Assembly: GCF_002287885.2 (NCBI RefSeq)
Contig: NZ_CP016768.2
Coordinates: 1,054,001-1,118,000, forward strand
DNA length: 64,000 nucleotides
From: Candidatus Nanopelagicus limnes
GTDB lineage: Bacteria; Actinomycetota; Actinomycetes; Nanopelagicales; Nanopelagicaceae
Direction of reading: 5' to 3'
The translations under genes and the position numbers were made by a program. Positions 20,171 to 29,388 of the stretch are shown piece after piece. Numbering within the stretch: the first letter of the stretch is position 1; the number at the start of each line of letters is the position of its first letter. A model generated the notes under the pieces. The model saw only the letters and a program-made list of their open reading frames with translations. It did no database searches and was not told the origin of the DNA.

Positions 20171-20928
20171 TTGTTTACCCCTAAATAAGCTTCAACAACT
20201 GCTGGATCTCGCCTTACATTCTCAACATCTCCTGATGAAATAACCTCACCAAAGTTAAGTACATAGAGTCGATCACAAACAGACATAACTACATCCATAT
20301 GATGCTCAACTAGAATAACTGAGCATTGAGTTGCTAAGTTGTGAATAAGTGAGTTCATCCATTCAATATCTTGCGCTCCTAGCCCACCTGCTGGTTCATC
20401 AAGTAAAAGAATTTTTGGCTCAGAAACTAATGCTCTAGCGATTGCCACCCGTTTTGTAACTGGATAAGGAAGTGAATCCGCCCGTTGATCGGCAATGCCT
20501 GATGCATACACTCTCTCTAATGCGGTCAATGCTCGCTGGCGTAATTTCTTTTCATCCTTAAGACTTAAACCAAGTGCGCCGGAGATCAAGCCACTCTTAG
20601 AACTTTTATTGTCACCAATCATTACATTCTCAAGCACGGTTAGCTCTGGAAATAATCCAACACCTTGCAGAGTGCGCGATATTCCTAAATCAATTAATTG
20701 ATGCGGCTTTGGCCATTTATGCGATTTACCATTTATTGAAAGTGTTCCAGATTGCACTTCAGTTAAGCCAGAGAGTGCGTTAAAGAAAGTTGTTTTACCT
20801 GCTCCGTTAGGGCCAATCAATCCAACTACTTCATTTTCATTTAATTCCAAATTAACATTAGAAAGTGCTTTCAAGCCACCAAATGAAACTGATAACGATT
20901 TAATTGAAAGCAAATTAGCGTTACTCAC
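20167..20928 (-). CDS. livG: Liv-type ABC transporter ATPase LivG, unusual signature motif
   Basis: ATP-binding subunit with Walker A GPNGAGKT (39-46), Walker B ILLLDEPAGGLGAQD and LVEHHMDVVMSVCD. The signature region reads SLPYPVTKRVAIARAL, where LivG proteins normally have a YGxQR-type sequence; the Gly-Gln is missing, so one ATP site may be degenerate. I prefer the GTG at 20928 (253 residues), whose GTGAGTAA overlaps the alr stop by 8 bp exactly as rplV overlaps rpsS in this window; an ATG at 20976 is the alternative. C-terminus RRDPAVVEAYLGV is LivG-like. Confidence 0.88.
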   Translation of the reverse strand: MSNANLLSIKSLSVSFGGLKALSNVNLELNENEVVGLIGPNGAGKTTFFNALSGLTEVQSGTLSINGKSHKWPKPHQLIDLGISRTLQGVGLFPELTVLENVMIGDNKSSKSGLISGALGLSLKDEKKLRQRALTALERVYASGIADQRADSLPYPVTKRVAIARALVSEPKILLLDEPAGGLGAQDIEWMNSLIHNLATQCSVILVEHHMDVVMSVCDRLYVLNFGEVISSGDVENVRRDPAVVEAYLGVNN

Positions 20929-22045
20929 GAGAGTAGATTCTAGGCACCCGAACTCCAATTCGGGTAACGATTTCATAATTTATTGTTCCGCAAGCCTTAG
21001 CCCACTCATCAATTGTGTACTCACCCTGGCTACCATCACCAAAAACAATCACTTCATCCCCAGTTTTTGCTAAGGAATTAGCCCCAAGATCCACCACAAA
21101 TTGATCCATTGAAACTCTGCCAATTAATGGTGCTCGCTTACCGGCAACATAAATACCAGCTAATTCATTAGCATTTCTTGGAACTCCATCTGCGTAACCA
21201 AGAGTTACTACACCAAGCTTGGTATCTGATTTTGTTGTTGCAGTGCCACCATATCCAACACTTTGACCTGTTTTAACAGATTTAACAAGTTGAAGTTTGG
21301 CAAATAACTTCATGGCAGGTTTTAAGCCAAGTGAGGCGGAGTCTCCCATGTTAATGACATCAGGAGATAACCCATATAAACCAATTCCCCATCTAATAAT
21401 GTTTTTGTGGGCTGCTTCATTGCTTAAAGCTGCTGCAGAGTTTGCGATGTGAATAAATTCAAGGTTAACGCCAGAATCATTTAGTTGTTTAACTTTTTGA
21501 GTAAATACATCTAATTGAGTTTTATTCATTACCGCATTTGGCTCATCTGCTCTTGCAAAATGCGACCAGATACCAATCGCTTTGATCTCATTCGCCTTTA
21601 CTGCTTTTACAATCTCAGGTAGTAATGATCCCCAATCATCACCAAATCCACCGCGATTCATCCCAGTATCAATTTCAATGTGAACTCTTGGCGCTTTGTT
21701 TAGAGATTTTCCAACCGAGATAATTTCATTTAAAAGCTCGATGGAAGAAACAGAAAGATCAATATCAAGATTTATAGCAGTTTTAAAATCTTCACCAATC
21801 GGCGTGAGCCAAGAAATTATTGGTTTTGTAATTCCACCATTTCTAAGTGCGATTCCCTCTTCAAGAAGTGCGGTGCCAAGCCAATCAGCGCCAGCTTTCT
21901 CAGCCGCCTTTGCCACATTAATTAGACCATGGCCATATGCATCAGCTTTAACAACTGCAAGTACTTGGGCAGAGGTTTTGCTCTTAATAAATTTTAGATT
22001 CTCAGCAATGGCTGCAAGATTTATCTCAGCTCGAGCGCGACTCAT
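20921..22045 (-). CDS. alr: Alanine racemase
   Basis: PLP enzyme converting L- to D-alanine for peptidoglycan. 374 residues, full length. PLP-binding Lys33 lies in VVKADAYGHG; the barrel carries IDTGMNRGGF and SHFARAD, and the C-terminal domain has GRVSMDQFVVDLG and GYADGVPRNA. In many actinobacteria alr directly precedes tsaE; here its last codons overlap livG. A 7-bp stem (20946-20952 with 20959-20965) lies in its final codons just before the livG start. Confidence 0.97.
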   Translation of the reverse strand: MSRARAEINLAAIAENLKFIKSKTSAQVLAVVKADAYGHGLINVAKAAEKAGADWLGTALLEEGIALRNGGITKPIISWLTPIGEDFKTAINLDIDLSVSSIELLNEIISVGKSLNKAPRVHIEIDTGMNRGGFGDDWGSLLPEIVKAVKANEIKAIGIWSHFARADEPNAVMNKTQLDVFTQKVKQLNDSGVNLEFIHIANSAAALSNEAAHKNIIRWGIGLYGLSPDVINMGDSASLGLKPAMKLFAKLQLVKSVKTGQSVGYGGTATTKSDTKLGVVTLGYADGVPRNANELAGIYVAGKRAPLIGRVSMDQFVVDLGANSLAKTGDEVIVFGDGSQGEYTIDEWAKACGTINYEIVTRIGVRVPRIYSRE

Positions 22046-22067
22046 AATCGAGTAAGCCTACTTTGAT

Positions 22068-22733
22068 TTAAGAAGGTTGGCGATCAGAGGTGATCGAGCG
22101 ATCTACCGCAATGATCGCCACAAGTAGTGCTGAGCCAATAAATAATCCACCCAACAGATCTGAAAACCAATGTGTGTTTCTATATAGAGAAGCTAAACAG
22201 ACCCCGGTAGTAACTATGGCAACAAACCATGTTAATCGCATGCCTTCAAATGGATACTTGTGTGAATACCTAAATATTAAATATGCAAATATTCCCCAAG
22301 TTAAAATAGCATTTGCTGCATGCCCACTTGGATATGACAGGCCACTGTCGGTAAAAACTAAATCAAATCCAGTACTTGGCTTAGTTCTTCCAAACAATAA
22401 TTTAGATACTCCGACCGTTAGATTAAGAAGTAGAAGTGAAAGGATGGAAAGATTAATCGGCCGCCAAGATTTAAACCTTCGACTGATTAAAACTGCGGTA
22501 AACAACAAAATGATTGCAGTCACGCCTCTTAACCCAAGATCATCAACTAGCATCACTAAGGTTGGGGTTTTGCCTGGGGTAATTAAAAGGAAATCACGTT
22601 CATATATCCATTCATCAACTCGTCTAATCCAAGTATTTGCTAATACCTGCTGAGTAACTAAGGCATAGAGCGCTAAAAATAAAACAGTCAATTTGATTGC
22701 AGAGTTCATCTGCTTTTTTCTTTGTTCAGGCAT
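22068..22733 (-). CDS. PAP2-family membrane phosphatase
   Basis: 221-residue integral membrane phosphatase with about six membrane segments and the full PAP2 signature: K111 to P119 (KLLFGRTKP), PSGH at 135-138 and RNTHWFSD with His188 and Asp192. Likely dephosphorylates lipid phosphates such as undecaprenyl diphosphate or phosphatidic acid. Its place between glmS and alr, both cell-wall precursor genes, favours a role in lipid-carrier recycling, but this is inference. It begins 5 bp after the glmS stop, so it is probably cotranscribed. Confidence 0.87.
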   Translation of the reverse strand: MPEQRKKQMNSAIKLTVLFLALYALVTQQVLANTWIRRVDEWIYERDFLLITPGKTPTLVMLVDDLGLRGVTAIILLFTAVLISRRFKSWRPINLSILSLLLLNLTVGVSKLLFGRTKPSTGFDLVFTDSGLSYPSGHAANAILTWGIFAYLIFRYSHKYPFEGMRLTWFVAIVTTGVCLASLYRNTHWFSDLLGGLFIGSALLVAIIAVDRSITSDRQPS

Positions 22734-22738
22734 TTTTC

Positions 22739-24544
22739 TTACTCAACTGTTACTGATTTTGCCAAGTTTCTGGGCTGATCAACATCATTTCTACGGGCAA
22801 CTGCCATCTCATAAGCAATTACTTGCAGTGGAACAACTGCTAATACTGGTTGTAATAGTTGATCAGTCTTTGGAATTCGAATCAAATGATCAGCGCCAAC
22901 AAAATCAAATTCACTAATGGCAATTACTACCGCACCCCGTGCCTTTACCTCTTGAATATTGCTCGCCATCTTTTCAGCAAGAACTGAATGCTCAGCCGGC
23001 ATTATCGCCACCACTGGAGTTCCTTTATCAATTAATGCGATTGGGCCATGCTTTAACTCACCTCCCGCAAAACCTTCAGCATGCATATAGGCAAGCTCTT
23101 TTAATTTTAAAGCTCCCTCAAGCGCGGTTGGATACCCAACATGTCGGCCTAAAAATAAAACTGATTCTACATCTTTAAATTTACGAGTTAACTCTCTTAA
23201 CGGCTCTACAGTTTCTAATACCTGCTCAACCTTTGCTGGTAATGCAGATAACTGTTCAATAATTGCATTAACCTCTTTTTTACTTAAATTATCTAGCCTT
23301 TTTCCAATCTCTAAGCCAATTAAGTACATAGCGATTAATTGAGTGGCAAAGGCTTTAGTGGAGGCGACTGCAATTTCAGGGCCTGCATGTGTGTATAAAA
23401 CAGCATCAGATTCTCTACCAATAGTTGATCCATTCGTATTGCAAACAGAAAATATTGTGGCACCTTTTGATTTGGCATAACGAAGAGCCATCAAGGTATC
23501 CATGGTTTCACCTGATTGTGAGATTGGAATTACTAAAGTCTTTTTATCCAAACTTGGCTCGCGGTATCGGTACTCAGAGGCAAGCTCAACATCGACAGGA
23601 ATTTGTCCCCATTTTTCGATTGCATACTTACCAACTAAGCCTGCGTTATATGCAGTTCCACAAGCAATAATTACAATCTTTTCAAACTTCTTAAACTTCA
23701 ATTTTAGATTTAGCCCATCTAGACGGCCAATTAAAGTATCTGAAATTGCTTTTGGTTGTTCATAAATTTCCTTCAACATAAAGTGGGTAAAGCCACCGCG
23801 CTCTGCCGCACTTGCATCCCAGGAAATTTCATACTGCTTTGATTTAACTACCTGCCCAGCCAGGTTTGTTACCTCAATTGAGGTTGGAGTTATTTCAACA
23901 ACTTCATCTTGACCAAGTTCAAGTGCAACCTTGGTATGAGCGATAAAGGCTGCAACATCTGAGGCTAGAAAATTCTCACCATTGCCAACTCCAACTACAA
24001 GTGGTGAGTTACGTCTTGCACCCACAATATGTGAAGGATTATCAGAATGAATTGCCAGCAATGTAAATGAACCCTTTAACTGCTTACACACTTGGCGCAT
24101 AGCAGCAGCTAAATCACCATTGTTTTCTTTTCGAGCATCACTTAATAAATGAACGACAGATTCAGTATCAGTTTCAGATTTAAATTTATGACCGCGTTTT
24201 TCTAACTCTGCACGTAGTTGAACATAATTTTCAATAATTCCATTGTGTATTAAGGCCAGCTTTCCATCATTATCTAAGTGCGGATGAGCATTGGTATCAG
24301 TTGGTCCACCATGAGTTGCCCATCTGGTGTGGCCAATCCCGCTAGTTGAGTTGGGAGTTTTAGCCAATGCCTCTTCTAAGTTTTTTAACTTGCCAGCTCG
24401 TTTTTCAATATATAAAGGTTTACCAATTTCAGTTGGAAGAGCTATGCCAGCTGAGTCATAACCGCGATACTCAAGTCTTCGCAGACCTTCTACAACTGGA
24501 TTTAGTGCGGAGTTTTTACCGGTGTAGCCAACAATGCCGCACAT
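22739..24544 (-). CDS. glmS: Glutamine-fructose-6-phosphate aminotransferase GlmS
   Basis: Makes glucosamine-6-phosphate from fructose-6-phosphate and glutamine, the entry to UDP-GlcNAc synthesis. 601 residues. N-terminal Ntn glutaminase with nucleophile Cys2 (MCGIVGYTG) and GHTRWATHG; two SIS isomerase domains follow (ISQSGETMDT, AVASTKAFATQ); C-terminus PRNLAKSVTVE is canonical. Lies 17 bp after glmM, the next enzyme of the same pathway. No glmS ribozyme-like leader is visible in the short gap. Confidence 0.98.
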   Translation of the reverse strand: MCGIVGYTGKNSALNPVVEGLRRLEYRGYDSAGIALPTEIGKPLYIEKRAGKLKNLEEALAKTPNSTSGIGHTRWATHGGPTDTNAHPHLDNDGKLALIHNGIIENYVQLRAELEKRGHKFKSETDTESVVHLLSDARKENNGDLAAAMRQVCKQLKGSFTLLAIHSDNPSHIVGARRNSPLVVGVGNGENFLASDVAAFIAHTKVALELGQDEVVEITPTSIEVTNLAGQVVKSKQYEISWDASAAERGGFTHFMLKEIYEQPKAISDTLIGRLDGLNLKLKFKKFEKIVIIACGTAYNAGLVGKYAIEKWGQIPVDVELASEYRYREPSLDKKTLVIPISQSGETMDTLMALRYAKSKGATIFSVCNTNGSTIGRESDAVLYTHAGPEIAVASTKAFATQLIAMYLIGLEIGKRLDNLSKKEVNAIIEQLSALPAKVEQVLETVEPLRELTRKFKDVESVLFLGRHVGYPTALEGALKLKELAYMHAEGFAGGELKHGPIALIDKGTPVVAIMPAEHSVLAEKMASNIQEVKARGAVVIAISEFDFVGADHLIRIPKTDQLLQPVLAVVPLQVIAYEMAVARRNDVDQPRNLAKSVTVE

Positions 24545-24561
24545 TTATAAAACTCCTTTAA

Positions 24562-25902
24562 CTACTTAAGCTCTAATCTTACTAGTTGGGCTAATGATTC
24601 TGCGATTTTTTGAGCCAAGTCCAATTCATTTGCCTCAACCATTACTCGAACAAGTGCTTCAGTTCCTGATGCACGAAGTAAGACTCTGCCATTTTGACCT
24701 AATTGTTGCTCAGCAGATGTGACTGCATCCTTAATTTTTTCTGAGGATGACAATTTATCTTTATTGACATCTTTAACATTGATTAAAACTTGTGGGTATT
24801 TTTCCATTGTTGATGCCAGTTCCAGTAATGATTTCTTAGATTTAGCCATTATCTGCATAACCTGTAATGCAGTAAGTAAGCCATCGCCAGTATTTGAAAA
24901 TTGGCGCATAATCACATGGCCAGATTGCTCGCCGCCCAGGCTGTAATCATGTTCTAACATCTTCTCTAATACATATCGATCACCAACTGCAGTTTTCTCA
25001 AATTTAATTCCTAAACTCTGCATCGACTTTATAAAACCTAGGTTGCTCATCACAGTTCCAACTACCGCTTTTTTATTTAACTCTCCCTGAGCTAAATAAG
25101 CGCTAGCTAAAATATTTAATATGTGATCACCATTAATTACCTCACCAGTTTTTGCAATTAAAAGGCAACGATCAGCATCCCCATCATGGGCAACCCCAAG
25201 ATCTGCATTAGCTTCTTTAACCTGCGCAATTAAATTATCTAAATGAGTTGAGCCACAATTTTCATTAATATTCCAGCCAGTTGGTGCGGCAGATATTGCT
25301 TTAACATTTGCCCCAGCTCTTTCATAAGCAATAGGTGCAACGGTTGAGGCTGCGCCATTTGCACAATCCACAATTACATTTAAGCCAGTTAACTTCGTTG
25401 AAATTGTTGCCAGCAAATGCTTTATATATCTTTCTTTAGCGCCTTCATCTAAAACAATTCGACCCACATTTAACCCAGTTGGCCGATCCCAAGGCTCACC
25501 TAATCTTGCTTCGATTTGGGCCTCAACTTGATCAGCTAATTTATCCCCACCCTTTGCAAAGAACTTAATTCCATTATCTGGCATTGGATTATGGGATGCG
25601 CTAATCATTACGCCCAGATCTGCATTACTTTCTTTAACTAGAAATGCGATTGCAGGTGTTGGCAGCACGCCAACTCGGTAAACATCAACACCAGCACTTG
25701 TTAATCCAGCAACTATTGCCGCCTCTAAAAAATCACCAGAGGCACGAGAATCTTGTCCAACAATTGCTTTTGGGCGATGTCCAGCAAATGCACCAATTTC
25801 ACCTAGGACATGTGCGGCAGCGATTGCTAAATCAACGGCAAGTTCAGCTGTGAGATCAACATTTGCAACACCTCGTACACCGTCGGTGCCGAAGAGGGCC
25901 AT
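24562..25902 (-). CDS. glmM: Phosphoglucosamine mutase GlmM
   Basis: Converts glucosamine-6-phosphate to glucosamine-1-phosphate. 446 residues, full length. Starts LFGTDGVRGVAN; phosphoserine Ser103 in ISASHNP; metal loop DGDADR at 240-245; sugar loop GGEQSGH; C-terminal phosphate loop RASGTEALVRVM. Pairs with the downstream glmS for UDP-GlcNAc supply and follows rpsI by 25 bp, the synteny of mycobacteria. Confidence 0.98.
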   Translation of the reverse strand: MALFGTDGVRGVANVDLTAELAVDLAIAAAHVLGEIGAFAGHRPKAIVGQDSRASGDFLEAAIVAGLTSAGVDVYRVGVLPTPAIAFLVKESNADLGVMISASHNPMPDNGIKFFAKGGDKLADQVEAQIEARLGEPWDRPTGLNVGRIVLDEGAKERYIKHLLATISTKLTGLNVIVDCANGAASTVAPIAYERAGANVKAISAAPTGWNINENCGSTHLDNLIAQVKEANADLGVAHDGDADRCLLIAKTGEVINGDHILNILASAYLAQGELNKKAVVGTVMSNLGFIKSMQSLGIKFEKTAVGDRYVLEKMLEHDYSLGGEQSGHVIMRQFSNTGDGLLTALQVMQIMAKSKKSLLELASTMEKYPQVLINVKDVNKDKLSSSEKIKDAVTSAEQQLGQNGRVLLRASGTEALVRVMVEANELDLAQKIAESLAQLVRLELK

Positions 25903-25927
25903 ATTAGATTTTTTAGCGACTAAAAAA

Positions 25928-26410
25928 TTAACGCTTGCTGTATTGAGAACGCTTACGAGCCTTCTTTAGGCCGTACTTCTTGCGCTCAATTACTCGTGCA
26001 TCACGAGATAAGAATCCAGCCTTCTTCAAAGTTGGTCGGTTAGCATCAGTATCAATTTCATTTAACGCACGAGCAACACCAAGACGAAGTGCTCCTGCTT
26101 GACCAGATGTTCCGCCGCCATTGATGCGAGCAAAAACATCGTAAGTACCTTCTGCGCCAACAGTTTTAAATGGATCAGCAACTAATTGCTGGTGAACTTT
26201 GTTTGGGAAATAAACTTCAAGTGGCTTGCCGTTAACAACCCAGCGACCAGATCCTGGAACTAAACGAACTCTGGCAACAGCTTCCTTACGACGACCAACG
26301 CCACCACCTGGAGCAGTAATTGCTTTGCGGTTGGTAGCAGGTGCTGGTGTGCTTGAGCTGTATGAGGTTGGAAGTGCCTCAGTGCTTGAGTCTAAATTTT
26401 CCTCTGACAT
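25928..26410 (-). CDS. rpsI: 30S ribosomal protein S9
   Basis: Small-subunit protein whose C-terminal tail reaches the P-site tRNA. 160 residues: an acidic/Ser-rich N-terminal extension (about residues 1-35) then [15 protein letters not shown], the [18 protein letters not shown] core and the invariant basic tail [19 protein letters not shown]. Follows rplM by 11 bp in the standard rplM-rpsI pair. Confidence 0.98.
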   Translation of the reverse strand: MSEENLDSSTEALPTSYSSSTPAPATNRKAITAPGGGVGRRKEAVARVRLVPGSGRWVVNGKPLEVYFPNKVHQQLVADPFKTVGAEGTYDVFARINGGGTSGQAGALRLGVARALNEIDTDANRPTLKKAGFLSRDARVIERKKYGLKKARKRSQYSKR

Positions 26411-26421
26411 TTTTCTCCTAT

Positions 26422-26883
26422 TTATTTCTTTGAAATCTGGGAAACTTGAATGAACTCAAAAGCCTTTGGGTTTTGAGCTGCATGTGGATGCTCACTACCT
26501 GCATAAACTTTTAACTTAGTTGCAGCAGAACGGCCAACTGAATTCTTTGGCAACATTCCCTTGATTGCTTTTTCAACGGCACGCGTTGGAAACTTCTCAA
26601 ACAAATCTGAGTAAACAGTTGAAGTCATGCCACCTGGATAACCAGAGTGTTGGTGTGCAAATTTTTGTGAGCTCTTTGAACCAGTCAATGCAACTTTGTC
26701 GGCATTGATAACAATTACAAAGTCACCCATATCCATGTGCGGAGCAAAAGTTGTTTTGTGTTTTCCGCGCAATAAGTTTGCAGCGTGGGTAGCAAGACGT
26801 CCGAGCACCACATCTTGAGCATCAATGAGATACCAACTACGGGTGATCTCACCAGCTTTAGGTGTAAATGTGCGCACGAGCAT
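26422..26883 (-). CDS. rplM: 50S ribosomal protein L13
   Basis: Early-assembly large-subunit protein, 153 residues. Contains [39 protein letters not shown] (given in part) and [10 protein letters not shown], then [14 protein letters not shown]. The ATG at 26883 is used; a GTG two codons later is possible. Transcribed from a near-consensus promoter in the truA-rplM gap. Confidence 0.98.
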   Translation of the reverse strand: MLVRTFTPKAGEITRSWYLIDAQDVVLGRLATHAANLLRGKHKTTFAPHMDMGDFVIVINADKVALTGSKSSQKFAHQHSGYPGGMTSTVYSDLFEKFPTRAVEKAIKGMLPKNSVGRSAATKLKVYAGSEHPHAAQNPKAFEFIQVSQISKK

Positions 26884-26936
26884 CTGCCTTTCTTATTGCT
26901 AAGGATTGTCCCGATTGGGTCATTTCCAGAGGCCAA

Positions 26937-26966
26937 AGATTACCTTCAGGTGTGGGATTAGGTCAA
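26937..26966 (-). promoter_or_regulatory. Sigma70-type promoter of rplM-rpsI
   Basis: On the minus strand TTGACC (26966-26961), an 18-bp spacer and TAATCT (26942-26937) form a good housekeeping-sigma promoter in the 102-bp gap between truA and rplM. The start would be near 26930, leaving a leader of about 45 bases. Confidence 0.75.
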
Positions 26967-26985
26967 AACCGCATCCTGGCCCCGC

Positions 26986-27834
26986 TTAGAAATCGCCCTC
27001 ATTCTCTTGCCCCTGCTGTTGCTGGTGATAATCGTTGTAATTAGCCAAGTATTGATCCTCCGGTGGGAAATCAACTTTAATCAGAGTTAAACCTTTTGCT
27101 GGAAACACATAACTATCTGAAATTCTCTCTCGCTGCTCTAATGTTTTTTTCATCCAAGCCGGTTCAAACCTTCCTTCACCAACGCAAACAGCTGCTCCAA
27201 CTAAATTTCTAACCATGTTATAGCCAAAGGAGTTAGCAGTAATTTGGCCAACCACCAAACCTTTTTCATCCCGGCGCCAATTAAATTCAAGTAATTTCTT
27301 GATAGTGCTAGTTCCTTCACGGTGTTTACAAAAGGTGAAAAAATCATGCTCTCCAAGTAATAATTTAGATGCTTGATTCATTAGACCTATATCAAGTACG
27401 CGAAACCAGGAAGTGCTGTCATGGCGATCAAAAGGTGCGGTAACTTGTCCACCATCAACTATCTTGTATTGATAGGTACGCGAATTTGGGCCAAACCTGG
27501 CGTGAAAATTAAGCGGCGCCCAAGTAGCTGCCAGCACTCGAACATCTGCTTTTAATAATTGATTAAGCCGAAAGGCTAAGTTTTCTACCTCAGTATCTTC
27601 TGGCAGATCAACATGTAAAACTTGATGTTTTGCATGCACGCCAGCATCAGTTCGCCCAGCAACAATTGTTGAAGCTTCACCTCTGGTAATAGTTGAAAGA
27701 GCGGTTTCAAACTCTTCTTGAATAGTCCTAAGCCCTGGTTGTTTTGCCCAACCAGAAAAGTGCGTTCCGTCATAAGTTAAATCAACTCGTAAACGAGAAA
27801 ACCCACTCTTAACTTCAAGAGTGGGTTTAGTCAT
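26986..27834 (-). CDS. truA: tRNA pseudouridine synthase A
   Basis: Modifies U38-40 in tRNA anticodon stems. 282 residues; catalytic Asp63 in AGRTDAGVHA, with RLRVDLTYDGTHFSGWAKQPG at the N-terminus and NSFGYNMVRNLVGA near 200. The C-terminus has an extra Gln-rich tail (NDYHQQQQGQENEGDF). The ATG at 27834 is the only usable start before the conserved core, which places a 12-bp terminator-like hairpin over codons 3-12. It follows rplQ by 24 bp, so the hairpin may reduce read-through from the ribosomal operon. Confidence 0.96.
   Translation of the reverse strand: MTKPTLEVKSGFSRLRVDLTYDGTHFSGWAKQPGLRTIQEEFETALSTITRGEASTIVAGRTDAGVHAKHQVLHVDLPEDTEVENLAFRLNQLLKADVRVLAATWAPLNFHARFGPNSRTYQYKIVDGGQVTAPFDRHDSTSWFRVLDIGLMNQASKLLLGEHDFFTFCKHREGTSTIKKLLEFNWRRDEKGLVVGQITANSFGYNMVRNLVGAAVCVGEGRFEPAWMKKTLEQRERISDSYVFPAKGLTLIKVDFPPEDQYLANYNDYHQQQQGQENEGDF
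27798..27828 (-). terminator. Terminator-like hairpin inside the truA 5' coding region
   Basis: Perfect 12-bp stem: minus-strand AAACCCACTCTT (27828-27817) pairs with AAGAGTGGGTTT (27810-27799) across a GAAGTT loop, followed by TTTT then CTCG. It has the form of an intrinsic terminator at the end of the alpha operon but lies within truA codons 3-12. It may be an attenuator relieved by ribosomes translating truA. Confidence 0.65.
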
Positions 27835-27858
27835 AATCTTTATTTTAGGTCTGCGTTA

Positions 27859-28263
27859 TTACTCAGCTTTCGCTGCTGCTTTTTTTGCAACCTTTTTAGC
27901 TGGCACGCCAGCTTCAACCATTTCGATTACTGCCATTGGTGCATTGTCACCTTTGCGTGGACCGATTTTGGTTATACGGGTATAGCCACCATCACGGGCT
28001 TCAAATCTTTTTGCAATATCTGTAAACAATGTGTGCACTACAGATTTGCTAGAGATTCTTGCCATAACGCGACGACGAGCTGCAAGATCACCTTTTTTTG
28101 CATGAGTGATTAATCGCTCTGCTAATGGACGAAGACGTTTTGCCTTTGCTTCAGTTGTGGTCAACTTTCCTTTTTCGAAAAGTTGCGCAGCTAGTGTGCC
28201 CAGCAATAATTTCTCATGTGCTGGTCCACTTCCTAAACGTGGGCCTTTACTTGGCTTTGGCAT
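27859..28263 (-). CDS. rplQ: 50S ribosomal protein L17
   Basis: Large-subunit protein near the exit tunnel, 134 residues. Starts [22 protein letters not shown] with [24 protein letters not shown] (read in parts), and ends in a short Lys/Ala tail ([14 protein letters not shown]) common in actinobacteria. Last gene of the rpsM-rpsK-rpsD-rpoA-rplQ operon, 8 bp after rpoA. Confidence 0.98.
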   Translation of the reverse strand: MPKPSKGPRLGSGPAHEKLLLGTLAAQLFEKGKLTTTEAKAKRLRPLAERLITHAKKGDLAARRRVMARISSKSVVHTLFTDIAKRFEARDGGYTRITKIGPRKGDNAPMAVIEMVEAGVPAKKVAKKAAAKAE

Positions 28264-28271
28264 ATTCTCTC

Positions 28272-29285
28272 CTAGACCTCTTCAGCGTCGACAAGTTCAT
28301 CATCAACGTTGCTTCCATAATTAGCATGCTTAGTTGGATCAAATCCAGCTGGGCTGTCCTTTAATTGCATTCCCATGGATTGTAGTTTCGCCTTAACCTC
28401 ATCAATTGATTTGGAGCCGAAGTTACGAATATCCATTAGATCTGCTTCAGAACGTGAAAGTAACTCACCAACGGTGTGAATACCTTCGCGCTTTAGGCAG
28501 TTATAAGAACGAACAGTTAGATCAAGATCTTCGATTGGAAGTGCCATGTCAGCAGCGAGTGCTGCATCTTGAATGGACGGTCCCATCTCAATTCCTTCAG
28601 CGTTAGCATTTAATTCACGTGCTAAACCAAACAACTCAACCAATGTCTTTCCGGCAGATGCCATTGCATCAGCTGGCTTCATTGATCTCTTAGTCTCAAC
28701 ATCTACAACTAAGCGATCGAAGTCGGTACGTTGTTCAACACGAGTTGCTTCAACTTTGTAGGTAACGCGCAATACAGGTGAGTAAATAGAGTCAACTGGA
28801 ATTCGACCAATTTCTCCTCCTGCTTGCTTGTTTTGAACAGCGGTAATGTAACCACGACCACGCTCAACTGTTAACTCAATCTCAAACTTTGCCTTTGAGT
28901 TTAGGGTAGCAATGTGTAGCTCTGGGTTGTGCACCTGCACACCAGCTGGAGCTGCAACATCTGCACCAGTAACAATTCCCTCACCATTTTTACGGATGTA
29001 AAGAAGTGATGGCTCATCATTATCTGAAGATAAAACTAGGTTTTTGATGTTTAAGACGATCTCAGTTAGATCTTCTTTCACACCTTCTAGGGCAGTGAAC
29101 TCGTGCAACGCATTGTTTACTCGAATACCAGTAACAGCTGCTCCTGGAATTGAAGATAACAAGGTGCGACGAATTGAATTACCAAGGGTGTAACCGAAAC
29201 CTGGTTCTAGTGGCTCAATAATGAACCGTGAACGGTATTCGCTTACTACTTCCTCAGTGAGGATGGGGCGTTGTGCAATTAGCAC
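28272..29285 (-). CDS. rpoA: RNA polymerase alpha subunit
   Basis: Assembly platform of RNA polymerase, 337 residues. N-terminal dimerisation domain ([23 protein letters not shown] near residues 28-50, read in parts) and a C-terminal domain with [19 protein letters not shown] and [17 protein letters not shown] that contacts UP elements and activators. The start is GTG at 29285 preceded by GGAGGAATACA. A 103-bp gap to rpsD holds a 6-bp hairpin (GGAAGA with TCTTCC) just upstream of the Shine-Dalgarno. Confidence 0.98.
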   Translation of the reverse strand: MLIAQRPILTEEVVSEYRSRFIIEPLEPGFGYTLGNSIRRTLLSSIPGAAVTGIRVNNALHEFTALEGVKEDLTEIVLNIKNLVLSSDNDEPSLLYIRKNGEGIVTGADVAAPAGVQVHNPELHIATLNSKAKFEIELTVERGRGYITAVQNKQAGGEIGRIPVDSIYSPVLRVTYKVEATRVEQRTDFDRLVVDVETKRSMKPADAMASAGKTLVELFGLARELNANAEGIEMGPSIQDAALAADMALPIEDLDLTVRSYNCLKREGIHTVGELLSRSEADLMDIRNFGSKSIDEVKAKLQSMGMQLKDSPAGFDPTKHANYGSNVDDELVDAEEV

Positions 29286-29388
29286 TGTATTCCTCCGTAT
29301 GTTCTGGAAGACCCTCTATTTGATCTTCCGGTTGGCTTACGATATTTAGTTTTTACTACTGTAAATCTTTACTGCTTTAATTACTTGA

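Noticed and set aside
22734-24561. Possible glmS ribozyme
   Set aside because: Only 17 bp separate glmM and glmS, and no ribozyme core is present.
25909-25927. Palindrome TTTTTTAG / CTAAAAAA between rpsI and glmM, considered as a terminator
   Set aside because: In the transcribed direction the U-run is on the 5' arm and the 3' side is A-rich, so it cannot act as an intrinsic terminator; probably a simple AT-rich palindrome.
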